Assembly: GCA_002479485.1 (NCBI GenBank)
Contig: DLNM01000025.1
Span: 1 to 47,002, forward strand
Direction of reading: 5' to 3'
Source: Firmicutes bacterium UBA7510
GTDB lineage: Bacteria > Bacillota > Clostridia > Tissierellales > Sedimentibacteraceae
Length of the DNA stretch: 47,002 bases
Shown here: in pieces, positions 7,563-15,344 of the stretch
Layout of the letters: each line of letters begins with the position of its first letter
How positions within the stretch are numbered: the first letter of the stretch is position 1
Made by a program: the position numbers and the translations under genes
Notes under the pieces: generated by a model
The model's database searches: none
Told to the model about the DNA's origin: nothing
Seen by the model: the letters and a program-made list of their open reading frames with translations, nothing else

Positions 7563-8333
7563 TTACAAAGATAAACATATTTTTAATGATAATTCAACTA
7601 AATTTTCCCTTATAGCATCTCTGCTATTCCATTTGCGAGAATCCAATTCTACACCACTTAGATCATCTCCTCCAAAAAGTATCTGACCTAATTTTACACC
7701 TCTAAATTTTGAAACAGCGAATAATGCTGCTGCTTCCATTTCTACCGTTACACATCCTTCTGATACCCTAAGCTTAATTTTATCCTCTGTTTCTCTATAA
7801 AAAGCATCTGTTGTCCATGTTTTAGCTTTTATATATGGTATATTGTCATTCTTTAATTGTTTTTCTATTATGTCAACTACCTCATAATCACATTCTACTT
7901 CTCTAGAAGGCTTTAAATAATGATATGAAAGTCCTTCATCTCTTACAGCTGAATAAGGAAGTACTAAGTGTCCGACTTGTATATCTTTTTGTAATACACC
8001 GGCAGCACCACAAACTATAAACTTTTTAAATCCTATTTCGATTAATTCTTCGAGCTCTCCAGCAGAACCAGCTGCACCTAGAAAACCCACTACAATACCA
8101 ATTTTCTTACCATTATATTCAGTTTCGTAGATTGGCAAGGATACAGTGCATGTTTTAATAACTCCTATCTGTTTCAATCTGTTATTTTTAAACATTTTTT
8201 CAATTACATCACCAAAAAATGCTATAACACAATGTTCAGGAACATCTTTTTTACTAATAAAATTAGAAGGACTAATTTTTGCATTTTTATTATCGTCATA
8301 TTCTAATATAGGAAAATCTTTTTTATTTAACAT
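7563..8333 (-). CDS. Nucleoside phosphorylase (uridine/purine nucleoside phosphorylase family)
   Basis: 256 aa, PNP/UDP phosphorylase superfamily, which splits nucleosides with phosphate to base and ribose-1-phosphate. Seen: FLGAAGSAGELEELIEIG, a core glycine-rich segment, VCGAAGVL, VRDEGLSYHYL, the VEMEAAALFAVS segment that holds the nucleoside-binding Glu-Met-Glu, and FGGDDLSG with the base-contacting Asp. I chose ATG 8333 because TGGAGG is placed correctly before it; the longer TTG start at 8345 overlaps that site. Base specificity is not clear; the EMEAAALF form fits uridine phosphorylase-like or broad enzymes. It complements the nucleoside uptake block at 31-37 kb. Confidence 0.85.
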   Translation of the reverse strand: MLNKKDFPILEYDDNKNAKISPSNFISKKDVPEHCVIAFFGDVIEKMFKNNRLKQIGVIKTCTVSLPIYETEYNGKKIGIVVGFLGAAGSAGELEELIEIGFKKFIVCGAAGVLQKDIQVGHLVLPYSAVRDEGLSYHYLKPSREVECDYEVVDIIEKQLKNDNIPYIKAKTWTTDAFYRETEDKIKLRVSEGCVTVEMEAAALFAVSKFRGVKLGQILFGGDDLSGVELDSRKWNSRDAIRENLVELSLKICLSL

Positions 8334-8357
8334 GTTTACCTCCAATTATTTATTAAA

Positions 8358-8570
8358 TTATTTATTTAATCTTTTATCGTATTCACTAATCTTTTCATAT
8401 ATCATATTCCATGCCTCTTCATTTTTTTCTTTGTAATCCCAAGGTTCGAAATTACCTGATGTAAGATTAACAGCCTTCCAATTTGTCGGTTTTTCACCGA
8501 AGTATGGCTTAAATCCAAACTTTATATATAAGCGCTTTAAATAGATACTTTGTTTAAAAAGATTTAACAG
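8358..8570 (-). pseudogene. Remnant of an acetyltransferase-like gene (C-terminal piece)
   Basis: An open frame of about 70 codons without a usable start codon, closed upstream by TAG (8573-8571). It begins with SIYLKRLYIKFGFKP, which looks like the last helix-strand of a GNAT fold (LYxKxGFKP), and ends with a tail containing NFEPWDYKEKNEEAW and KISEYDKRLNK. The protein-like composition and absence of the first two thirds suggest a deletion remnant. The rest of the gap (8571-8723) holds no coding signal, only a weak + strand TTGAAA/TATAAT pair (8651-8681, spacer 19). Confidence 0.6.
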
Positions 8571-8732
8571 CTATTATACCAAAATATGTTATTATATACA
8601 AATAACTTTCTATATATAATAAATAGAATAATAATATTAAAAATTGTAATTTGAAATAGACTATGATAATATAACTATAATAAATGGAAATTATTTCTAA
8701 ATTCATAAAATAATCTTTGGTGTGTGTATGTG

Positions 8733-9419
8733 ATGATAAATAAAAAATATTTTAGATTAGCTATAGTTGTAATTTTAATTTTGCTTTGCATATATTTTTA
8801 TTTTTTCTTTCAAAAAGGAATTCATTTCGACGATACATTTTTAACTCTAAATAAAAAAGATAATGTATTTGAATATATAGGGAAGAAAAACGGTAATTAT
8901 ATGAAAATTACTGTTGTTGGCAATATCATAGCTACTAAAGCGTCAACCATAACTTATGAATTAGAAGATAAATCCAGCTATACCTACGAAGTCAAAAGTT
9001 CAGAATATTTTGAAGATAATGGAGAAATTATTATATTGGAAAATGATGTACCAAAGTTTAGAGGAACATATCGTCCTACAAATATTGGTATAGTTCTATG
9101 GGATATTAATGGAGATCCTGTTATTGAAAATAATTATTTTAATAATTCATTCATTGTTACTAATTCTCATATTGCATCAACTGTATTTAAAGATAACATA
9201 ACAAAAAGAGGTAGTTTAAAACCTATATTATACGCAATTGTAATATCAATAATACTTTTTATTGATATTAAGTGGCCACTATTCTTTTTTCAACTAAATC
9301 ATTTTCTTGATGTGAAAGATCCAAAACCTACGGATTATTATTTGGCAACTCAAAAATTTTCGCGGTATATTGGGGGTATTGCTATTATAATACTATTAGT
9401 AGCAGGCTTAATGATGTAA
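8733..9419 (+). CDS. Hypothetical membrane-anchored protein
   Basis: About 228 aa, not recognised. One hydrophobic helix near the N-terminus (about 7-27), a polar beta-rich middle (about 30-160) with tyrosine-rich strands such as SSYTYEVKSSEYFED, then two hydrophobic helices (about 163-185 and 211-228). This suggests an extracytoplasmic sensor- or chaperone-like domain between membrane helices. The start is uncertain: GTG 8724, GTG 8730 and ATG 8733 are all in frame, and only a weak GGTG site is visible; ATG 8733 is preferred. It ends three bases from the convergent hydrolase gene with no hairpin between them. Confidence 0.65.
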   Translation: MINKKYFRLAIVVILILLCIYFYFFFQKGIHFDDTFLTLNKKDNVFEYIGKKNGNYMKITVVGNIIATKASTITYELEDKSSYTYEVKSSEYFEDNGEIIILENDVPKFRGTYRPTNIGIVLWDINGDPVIENNYFNNSFIVTNSHIASTVFKDNITKRGSLKPILYAIVISIILFIDIKWPLFFFQLNHFLDVKDPKPTDYYLATQKFSRYIGGIAIIILLVAGLMM

Positions 9420-9422
9420 AAA

Positions 9423-10346
9423 CTAAATATATTTATCTAAAAAAGCTTTTATCTTTTGACTATATTTATCTTTTGCAACCCAAGATGACATTATATGTTT
9501 TGCACCTTCTACCGCCCAATATTCCTTTTCGCTTGAACAAGCATTATAAAGTTTTTTACCCATTTCAAAAGGTACGAATCTATCCTCAGTACCATGGATA
9601 ATAAAAATAGGTGTTTTAGATTTTTTAATTTGTGATATGGGTGAACAATTATTAAAAGAAAATCCACATAGCAATGTACACCACATTTCCACCATTTTCG
9701 TTAGAAAATTAGAAAAAATTTTAGGTATTTTATCAATAAAATTAGGTATCAAATCTTGCACTGATGAAAAAGCACAATCACTAATTATTGCTTTAACATA
9801 TTTAGTAGCTTCTACGTCTCCGCTTAATGCTAAAACAGTAGCTCCACCCATTGATATGCCATCTAATATAAAATCTTTATCATTTCCATATTTATCTCTT
9901 AAATAATCTATCCACTTAAATATATCCTTACGTTCAGCACATCCCATGCCTATATATTTACCATCGCTTTTGCCATGACCTCTTAAATCAGGCAAAAATA
10001 CATTATATCCACTTTCTATATATTTAAAGGCATCTGCCATTCTTTCCTCTGCATTACCCTTCCAACCATGTAGCAATATTGCAGTCTTTTTTTTGTTATA
10101 AGAAAGATAATAACCTACTAAATTATATTTATCACTTTTTATATGGACTTCCTCATAAGGCAAGTTCAAAAATTTATTTTTTCCGATTAGATAAGCATTT
10201 GTTCTTTCTCTTATTGCTTCTGGCGTTTTACTATAATCCTTTTTAATTCTCTCGTTAACAAAAAAAGATCTAAACAATTTTAATGATGCTAATATTAAAA
10301 ATACTATAAATAATGCTACTAAAGTTATTATAACTTTCAATGCCAT
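9423..10346 (-). CDS. Membrane-anchored alpha/beta hydrolase
   Basis: 307 aa with one N-terminal hydrophobic helix (2-22), probably an uncleaved anchor. The hydrolase core shows LLHGW (oxyanion region, 91-95), LRGHGKSDG, the nucleophile elbow GISMGG with Ser165, Asp255 in HGTEDRFVPF and His284 in EGAKHIMSS, a complete Ser-Asp-His triad. It resembles clostridial and bacillar 'alpha/beta hydrolase, DUF-type esterase' proteins related to YqkD. The substrate is unknown. AAAGGAG precedes the start. It is the last gene of the - strand run that begins near 13157. Confidence 0.85.
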   Translation of the reverse strand: MALKVIITLVALFIVFLILASLKLFRSFFVNERIKKDYSKTPEAIRERTNAYLIGKNKFLNLPYEEVHIKSDKYNLVGYYLSYNKKKTAILLHGWKGNAEERMADAFKYIESGYNVFLPDLRGHGKSDGKYIGMGCAERKDIFKWIDYLRDKYGNDKDFILDGISMGGATVLALSGDVEATKYVKAIISDCAFSSVQDLIPNFIDKIPKIFSNFLTKMVEMWCTLLCGFSFNNCSPISQIKKSKTPIFIIHGTEDRFVPFEMGKKLYNACSSEKEYWAVEGAKHIMSSWVAKDKYSQKIKAFLDKYI

Positions 10347-10409
10347 AATGACTCCTTTAATTTTATTTTAGAAAAATTACTAATTATAGTTATCTCCAAT
10401 ACTTATAAA

Positions 10410-11114
10410 TTAATATAACCAAAAAATACTTTCTTTTGAAATTTCTAGACCTAACTTATTTTGCAAATTTAAAGATTTATCATTTTCAATGAATACTTGT
10501 CCAAATGGTATCCATTCTTTTTTTAGCATGTAATCAATTAAATAGTTTTGAAGTGCCTTAGCTACACCTTTATTTCTATGTTCAGGTAGTACTTCTAAAA
10601 GTCCCATACTACCCTCACTATGTACTCCTATAAAACCCATTAAAGTATCCTTGTCAAAAGCACCCCACATACACTTTTCATCAATAAGAAATGAGGTATA
10701 ATCAAAACCTTCATCCATAGATTTATAATTTTCTTTAACTATAATTTTATTCTTATCTTCTAGTAGTCTAATTTCAATATCATCATTTGACTTAGGAGGA
10801 GTGTTTTTTAAATATGCTGATTGCTTGCATTCAAAGTAATTTTTATAGCCAAATCTATCTTTGACTAAGTCAAACATCTCATTTTGATGAATAACAAACA
10901 AGTCCTTTTTAGGCAGATTCTCTATTAATTTTTTAGCTAAATCCATACTTTCAGTTGTTAGCATATAAGAATTGCTATTTTTTTCATGTATAAGCACTCC
11001 ATCACTATCAGCATACAATATATCACATGTATTTCTTCTTATTGGCTCAATCATATCAATGTGTAAAAGCTTATTTTTCTCCAAATAATCTAAGGCAGTT
11101 CTGATTATATTCAT
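10410..11114 (-). CDS. GNAT family N-acetyltransferase
   Basis: 234 aa. The C-terminal half is a GNAT fold: GFIGVHSEGSMGLLEVLPEH leads to the acetyl-CoA loop HRNKGVAKAL, then QVFIENDKSLNLQNKLG, the FR47-like arrangement. The N-terminal 110 residues carry no clear motif but match the two-lobe layout of FR47-like enzymes. The ATG at 11114 has AAAGGGG about 15 nt upstream, farther than usual, so the start is less certain than its neighbours. Part of the 13157-9423 gene run. Substrate unknown. Confidence 0.8.
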   Translation of the reverse strand: MNIIRTALDYLEKNKLLHIDMIEPIRRNTCDILYADSDGVLIHEKNSNSYMLTTESMDLAKKLIENLPKKDLFVIHQNEMFDLVKDRFGYKNYFECKQSAYLKNTPPKSNDDIEIRLLEDKNKIIVKENYKSMDEGFDYTSFLIDEKCMWGAFDKDTLMGFIGVHSEGSMGLLEVLPEHRNKGVAKALQNYLIDYMLKKEWIPFGQVFIENDKSLNLQNKLGLEISKESIFWLY

Positions 11115-11153
11115 AATTTATGCTTATATCCCCTTTCAATTTATATTATAAAA

Positions 11154-11972
11154 TTAGATTGGTTTAAAGTGTTTATTAAATACATAAACAATATCTGAAT
11201 AACAGCAAGTTCCTTTTGGATTATTTACTGCACAATTACTATTTTTCATAGCACCAGTTATTTTAATAACATCTTCTACACTGTTTGCTCCATTTTCAAT
11301 AGCATTTATTATATCTTTTTCTGTTACATGATTGCAATAGCATACATAATCTCCAATTATAATTTCCTTATTATCATTGTTATTACAACATGAACAACTT
11401 TTATTCTCCATATTAACCTCACAAAATTTTTCCCATTCACTTTTTAGTAGTCTATATTCTACTCTTGTTTTAGCCTTTCCGTCGTGCCATTCATAATCTA
11501 TGTGTTCAGCCTCTTTAGTAAAGCCACATTTTTTCATAACTTTTTCTGAACCTATATTTTCCAAAAGGCAACCTGTAGTTATTCGGTAAACATTATTTTC
11601 TTCAAAGGCGAATCTAATAACCTCTTTCATTGCTTCAGTAACATAACCATTTCCCCAAAATTTATCATAAGAAAAATATCCTAAATGAACAAATTTTCCA
11701 ATGGATGTAGAATCAGTAACCGTATATCCAATATCTCCAATATGGGTTAAGCTATTTTTTTCAATAATTTTAAAAAAATAAAACTTTCGTTGCTCTGACT
11801 CGCTATCTTTAATGGAAGATAACAAATTTTCCTCTGATTCTTCCAAGGAACTAGTTTTTATATCCTGTAAGTAATACATTACTTTATCATTGGATAACAA
11901 TTTATGATGTGATTCTAGATCGTCAATTATAGGATCTCGTATAATTAATCTTTTAGTCTCTAGTTTTATCAT
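11154..11972 (-). CDS. Fusion of RimJ/RimL-type acetyltransferase and BFD-like [2Fe-2S] domain
   Basis: 272 aa in one open frame. Residues 1-182 are a GNAT of the Acetyltransf_3 (RimJ/RimL) type: ETKRLIIRD start, FWGNGYVTEAM acetyl-CoA loop, NIGSEKVMKKCGF end. Residues 188-272 look like the small BFD-like ferredoxin proteins of clostridia: VCYCNHVTEKDIINAI, TGAMKNSNC and NPKGTCC give cluster-type cysteines at 211, 213, 247 and 256/257, with CSCC (193-196) before them. The join (CEVNMENK) still contains GAGG plus ATG, so the second half may also be made alone. The first start follows CGAGG. It looks like two once-separate genes joined by loss of a stop; a role for the combined protein is unknown. 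Confidence 0.8.
   Translation of the reverse strand: MIKLETKRLIIRDPIIDDLESHHKLLSNDKVMYYLQDIKTSSLEESEENLLSSIKDSESEQRKFYFFKIIEKNSLTHIGDIGYTVTDSTSIGKFVHLGYFSYDKFWGNGYVTEAMKEVIRFAFEENNVYRITTGCLLENIGSEKVMKKCGFTKEAEHIDYEWHDGKAKTRVEYRLLKSEWEKFCEVNMENKSCSCCNNNDNKEIIIGDYVCYCNHVTEKDIINAIENGANSVEDVIKITGAMKNSNCAVNNPKGTCCYSDIVYVFNKHFKPI
11409..11420 (-). promoter_or_regulatory. Internal ribosome binding site and ATG within the fusion gene
   Basis: On the - strand GAGG (11420-11417), TTAAT and ATG (11411-11409) lie in the same frame as the fusion. Starting here gives an 85-aa stand-alone [2Fe-2S] protein of normal size for that family. Confidence 0.55.
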
Positions 11973-11993
11973 TTTATAACCTCGTTAAATTTT

Positions 11994-12773
11994 TTAAAAC
12001 AATTCATCTAATAATATGTAATATCTTATCTTATCATTATCCCTTTTTATACCTAATTCTTCAAATAACAAATCCGTATAATTTTCATTACCTAAATTAT
12101 GTTTTAAAGATCTAACACACAAAGCTATATCCTGCCACTTATCTGCAATACCACAGTTACTTAAATCAATAAATCCGCTTACACTACGATTATTAAAAAA
12201 AATATTTGGTAAGCAATAATCACCATGAGAAAATACGAACTCCTGATTAGGCTTATTATCAACTAAGAATCTATAAAGTTCCTCTACATCCTTAAATCCA
12301 TTTTCTGAAAAAGTTTCTGTCTCGCAATCATCAATATTAATTAAATTATTATCTATTCTTATTCTAGCTAATTTAAGCTTATTTTTCACATCATTTATAT
12401 GAGGACATCCATCAATGTTAATTTTCCATAACATTTTTAATCCTTCAGCCAGTAAATGTACTAATTCCTTAGGATTATTCAAATAATATTCGTCACATGA
12501 CATAAACCCATCAATCTTGGACATAAGTAGATAGTTATATCCACTAGAAGTACAAAACTCTATTATCTTTGGAACAGGCAACTTGCTTTGAAGCCATTTC
12601 ATCATTGTATACTCCATATCAGATGAATAGCATGAAGATTCTATCTTAAGTATCATATTATTATCAAAGCATAATACATTAGAATTTGAACATCCTATAT
12701 CATCAATATTATATGAAATATTTTCAATATGCTTTATTATATTATTAGGTAATTTTGTAAATATTTCTTCCAT
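11994..12773 (-). CDS. Aminoglycoside 3'-phosphotransferase-like kinase
   Basis: 259 aa, protein-kinase-like fold. Lys43 (ILKIE) fits the ATP lysine; Asp185 and Asn190 in HGDYCLPN form the catalytic loop; Asp203 in SGFIDLSN binds Mg. Positions match APH(3')-IIIa (Lys44, Asp190, Asn195, Asp208) with a steady small offset, and the segments ADKWQDIALCVRS and the C-terminal YYILLDELF are nearly those of APH(3')-IIIa as I remember it. It should phosphorylate an aminoglycoside hydroxyl using ATP, although a native non-drug substrate is possible. It sits with acetyltransferases in an operon-like run, not in a visible transposon. The ATG follows GGAGG. Confidence 0.82.
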   Translation of the reverse strand: MEEIFTKLPNNIIKHIENISYNIDDIGCSNSNVLCFDNNMILKIESSCYSSDMEYTMMKWLQSKLPVPKIIEFCTSSGYNYLLMSKIDGFMSCDEYYLNNPKELVHLLAEGLKMLWKINIDGCPHINDVKNKLKLARIRIDNNLINIDDCETETFSENGFKDVEELYRFLVDNKPNQEFVFSHGDYCLPNIFFNNRSVSGFIDLSNCGIADKWQDIALCVRSLKHNLGNENYTDLLFEELGIKRDNDKIRYYILLDELF

Positions 12774-12800
12774 GATAACCTCCTAATAAGTAACAATTAA

Positions 12801-13013
12801 TTATTTATAGTTAGATATTCTGAAAATACAATCATTTCCACCACATGCTATACCTTCAATTAGTACAGATTCAACTTTTTTACCACAAAGTTTGCTAAAT
12901 GTTTTAGCACTATGAGCATTACAGCATTCACACCAGCTTTTTGAGATAGGTTCATATTCTTTTAGCTTTCTAAACATGCCGCATACACATTGATAAAACT
13001 TAAAAATTGCCAT
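12801..13013 (-). CDS. Short cysteine-rich protein, unknown
   Basis: 70 aa with eight Cys: CVCGMF near the N-terminus, WCECCNAH in the middle, a lone Cys at 43, and GIACGGNDCIFRI near the end. The middle and end resemble the C-terminal part of larger DUF6144/V4R-like proteins (C-C-x2-H, then a Gly/Val/Glu strand and a C-x-F-x-I close), so it may be a free-standing metal-binding version or a remnant. It has GAGG eight bases before its ATG and lies 27 nt upstream of the aminoglycoside kinase gene. Function not known. Confidence 0.6.
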   Translation of the reverse strand: MAIFKFYQCVCGMFRKLKEYEPISKSWCECCNAHSAKTFSKLCGKKVESVLIEGIACGGNDCIFRISNYK

Positions 13014-13050
13014 CCTCTATTCCTCACTTTCAATATATATCATTTATAAC

Positions 13051-13125
13051 TTAAAAGAAAATTGATGCTTGACCATAATTGCCGAATTCAATTAAATAAG
13101 CAGTCATATTGTTTTTTCCACTCAT
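13051..13125 (-). CDS. Possible 24-aa small ORF at the head of the kinase operon
   Basis: ATG 13125, MSGKNNMTAYLIEFGNYGQA then four residues and TAA. AAAGGA is six bases upstream and a good promoter starts transcription near 13157, so it would be the first translated frame of this transcript. No homology recognised. It may be a leader peptide, a small protein, or the broken N-terminus of an older gene. Confidence 0.4.
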   Translation of the reverse strand: MSGKNNMTAYLIEFGNYGQASIFF

Positions 13126-13163
13126 AAAATATCCTTTCTTAAATATGTAAATATTTAACAACA

Positions 13164-13192
13164 ATTATATCAAAATATTATGATATAAACAA
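13164..13192 (-). promoter_or_regulatory. SigA-type promoter of the 13.1-9.4 kb run
   Basis: TTGTTT (13192-13187), 17 bp, TGA-TATAAT (13169-13164) on the - strand, also an extended -10. It precedes the small ORF, the Cys-rich protein, the kinase, two acetyltransferase genes and the hydrolase, which are spaced 20-65 nt apart. Confidence 0.7.
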
Positions 13193-13246
13193 TAAAAAAC
13201 TGAAAAATATGGCTTGTTTTGCAGTTTAAATAGTTATAATTAAAAA

Positions 13247-13266
13247 ACCTACAGTACACTGTAGGT
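13247..13266 (-). terminator. Intrinsic terminator of the 13275-13934 gene
   Basis: ACCTACAGT / ACTGTAGGT is a perfect 9-bp stem with a two-base centre, followed by TTTTTT on the - strand. Confidence 0.85.
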
Positions 13267-13274
13267 CACACACT

Positions 13275-13934
13275 TTATTCAGTTGCTTTTTCAACTTTTC
13301 TTTGCTTATAAATATATACAAATGTTAAAATTACAATAGCTACAAATGCAATAAATAATATTAATGGTATTTTTATTTCAAAGTTTGTTAGCTTACTACT
13401 TATATTTATAAGCGGAAATAAAAATAATATAAATATTAGGTTCAGATATATATCTAGATTTTTAACTATTTTATTATTTTTAGCAGCAACTTTTACTATA
13501 TTAAGTCTTACAATATTCCATAATAATGCATACGTTAATGCTACAACTTCTAATACTCCAAAGCTAAAATTATTTACAAAATCACCTGGATATAGCTTTA
13601 TACTTTTTACAAACATTAGTATTAATATTAGGGTTGCATAAATAGCTGAGGTGTGTATCACCTCTATAAGTCTTGCATTAGGTGCTTGATTTAATTTTAT
13701 ATATTTATCACAATACTCTTTTATGTTTTTTCCTATAACCATCGATATAGGTTTATATGTGCTTTGAGCTGACATTATTTCACCTAATATTTGATAAATA
13801 CATTTTTCTTCTGACTCATTACTTCCGCTAAAACAAACCTTTATATACCCCTCAATTTTGTTGTAACAATCCTTATACTCACCAGACAAGTTTTCTATGT
13901 ATTTTTTATACTCTACTTTATCATATACTCTCAT
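13275..13934 (-). CDS. Membrane protein with DUF1048-like N-terminal domain (paralogue A)
   Basis: 219 aa. The soluble first 85 residues (LSGEYKDCYNKIEGYIKV, then YKPISMVIGKNIKEYCDKYI) resemble the helical DUF1048 domain found next to PadR-type regulators. Four hydrophobic helices follow at about 92-112, 122-144, 155-178 and 186-208. The same layout and matching positions (Y-x-D-x-YN-x-I, then P-I-x-M at a similar distance) occur in the protein at 14621-15268, so the two are paralogues. The start follows TAGGAGC. Function unknown; no PadR gene is nearby. Confidence 0.7.
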   Translation of the reverse strand: MRVYDKVEYKKYIENLSGEYKDCYNKIEGYIKVCFSGSNESEEKCIYQILGEIMSAQSTYKPISMVIGKNIKEYCDKYIKLNQAPNARLIEVIHTSAIYATLILILMFVKSIKLYPGDFVNNFSFGVLEVVALTYALLWNIVRLNIVKVAAKNNKIVKNLDIYLNLIFILFLFPLINISSKLTNFEIKIPLILFIAFVAIVILTFVYIYKQRKVEKATE

Positions 13935-14047
13935 TTATTTGCTCCTACATTTTTTTATGTTAATTTATATTTTAACATAAAACTATTAACTATTACAATA
14001 TTATTAATAAAAATGAACTAATAGATATTTTATTTGTAATTTAAATA

Positions 14048-14056
14048 TGTTATAAT
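14048..14056 (+). promoter_or_regulatory. Extended -10 promoter for the 14156 acetyltransferase
   Basis: TGT-TATAAT on the + strand with no good -35 box, about 100 bp upstream of the gene. Confidence 0.5.
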
Positions 14057-14094
14057 TACTTATCTAGTTGTACAAACATTAAATGGAGGACTTT

Positions 14095-14121
14095 ATGGTT
14101 AAACTAAGAATAATTCTTTAA
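14095..14121 (+). CDS. Possible 8-codon leader ORF
   Basis: ATGGTTAAACTAAGAATAAT and one more codon encode MVKLRIIL before TAA, with a full TGGAGG five bases upstream. The strong ribosome site in the leader of the acetyltransferase gene is the only evidence; it may be a translated leader or a vestige. Confidence 0.3.
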   Translation: MVKLRIIL

Positions 14122-14155
14122 TATTAATTAAAATAAGTATTTAAGGAGAAAATAA

Positions 14156-14575
14156 ATGAATAATATAATATTAAAAAATAATGAAATTCCTGATATTAAG
14201 GAACTTTATACTATATACAATGATGCTGGATGGACTAACTATACTAATGATTTAGATAATTTATTAAAGGCTTATTATAATTCTTTATCAGTTATAACTG
14301 CTTGGAAAGATAATGAATTAGTAGGAATTCTTCGCGCTGTTGGCGATGGATGTACAATTATATACATACAAGACATAATAGTTAAAGAAAACTTTCATAG
14401 AAAAGGAATTGGGAAACTTTTAATAAATGAATTAATGAATGAATATAAAAATGTTAGGCAAAAGGTATTGCTAACTGAAAATCAACCTAACACGCTAGCC
14501 TTTTATAAAAGCTGTGGTTTTTTACCTGTTGAAAAATATGATCATGTTTCATTTATAAATTATAATTTTGAATAA
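14156..14575 (+). CDS. GNAT family N-acetyltransferase
   Basis: 139 aa, compact GNAT of the Acetyltransf_1 type. IIVKENFHRKGIGKLL holds the acetyl-CoA loop (HRKGIG), and NTLAFYKSCGF is the usual alpha4 signature. The N-terminal YTIYNDAGWTNYTND segment is common in small clostridial GNATs. AAGGAG precedes the ATG. It stands as a single + strand gene between two paralogous - strand membrane protein genes. Substrate unknown. Confidence 0.85.
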   Translation: MNNIILKNNEIPDIKELYTIYNDAGWTNYTNDLDNLLKAYYNSLSVITAWKDNELVGILRAVGDGCTIIYIQDIIVKENFHRKGIGKLLINELMNEYKNVRQKVLLTENQPNTLAFYKSCGFLPVEKYDHVSFINYNFE

Positions 14576-14618
14576 AAATAAACCCTTAGGGCTTTATAAT
14601 AGCTCTAGGGGTTTATTT
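14575..14618. terminator. Bidirectional terminator
   Basis: AAAATAAACCC on the left pairs with GGGTTTATTTT on the right, with an inner AGGGCT/AGCTCT stem. It lies between the convergent genes ending at 14575 and 14621. Confidence 0.8.
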
Positions 14619-14620
14619 TT

Positions 14621-15268
14621 TTAATCATTAATATTTAACTTGCTCTTAATTATCAATCTATAAAATAAAGCCGAAAAATAAATTACTATAATAGCAATAA
14701 ATACAATACTATTAATTTTAATTTGGTAATTGTATATATTAGTAATTCTTATTGGAACAAATGCTATTGCTAAACCAATACATATTATGAGAATAAAATA
14801 TAATGCATTACATAATCCATACTTGTTAATAAACATCACTACTATAATCTTATTTATCAATGAATGTAGTATTGTAATTGCAATAATAGTAGCACCAAAT
14901 GTACCAAGATAAAAATACCCTTCCCATGGGATATGTTTCATATACCCTGCTTCATAAATTATAAAGGATAAAATATAAAGCATTAAAAATTCTATATGTC
15001 TAGTATATGTTATTCTAATATCCTGTAAATACCTATTATTATTTATGTGCCTTCTACTATATTCAATAACATCATCTACAATCATTTTAATAGGATATCT
15101 TCTATTTTGAGAATATAATAATTCTTTAATTATATCATTAGTACATTTTTTCTCCAATTCAGGATTTAAATGTTGAACTTTTAGATAGCATTTAATTCTA
15201 TTATAATAATCATTATATTCATCTTGTAAATCATCTTCATCATAAATAATTTCATTATCAACCTGCAT
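14621..15268 (-). CDS. Membrane protein with DUF1048-like N-terminal domain (paralogue B)
   Basis: 215 aa. The N-terminal helical part (YNDYYNRIKCYLKV, KKCTNDIIKELLYSQ, RYPIKMIVDDVIEYSRRHI) aligns with paralogue A, and four hydrophobic helices follow at about 88-107, 114-138, 145-168 and 178-205. It has its own promoter and a TAGGGGA ribosome site. Same unknown role as the paralogue; the pair flanks one acetyltransferase gene. Confidence 0.7.
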   Translation of the reverse strand: MQVDNEIIYDEDDLQDEYNDYYNRIKCYLKVQHLNPELEKKCTNDIIKELLYSQNRRYPIKMIVDDVIEYSRRHINNNRYLQDIRITYTRHIEFLMLYILSFIIYEAGYMKHIPWEGYFYLGTFGATIIAITILHSLINKIIVVMFINKYGLCNALYFILIICIGLAIAFVPIRITNIYNYQIKINSIVFIAIIVIYFSALFYRLIIKSKLNIND

Positions 15269-15315
15269 ATTCTTATCCCCTAATATTTTATATAAATATA
15301 TTATTATCCCTAATA

Positions 15316-15344
15316 ATTATAGCATTATTTACCATATAAATCAA
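15316..15344 (-). promoter_or_regulatory. SigA-type promoter of paralogue B
   Basis: TTGATT (15344-15339), 17-bp spacer, TATAAT (15321-15316) with TG one base upstream of the -10, on the - strand. The remaining gap up to 15532 shows no gene. Confidence 0.75.
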
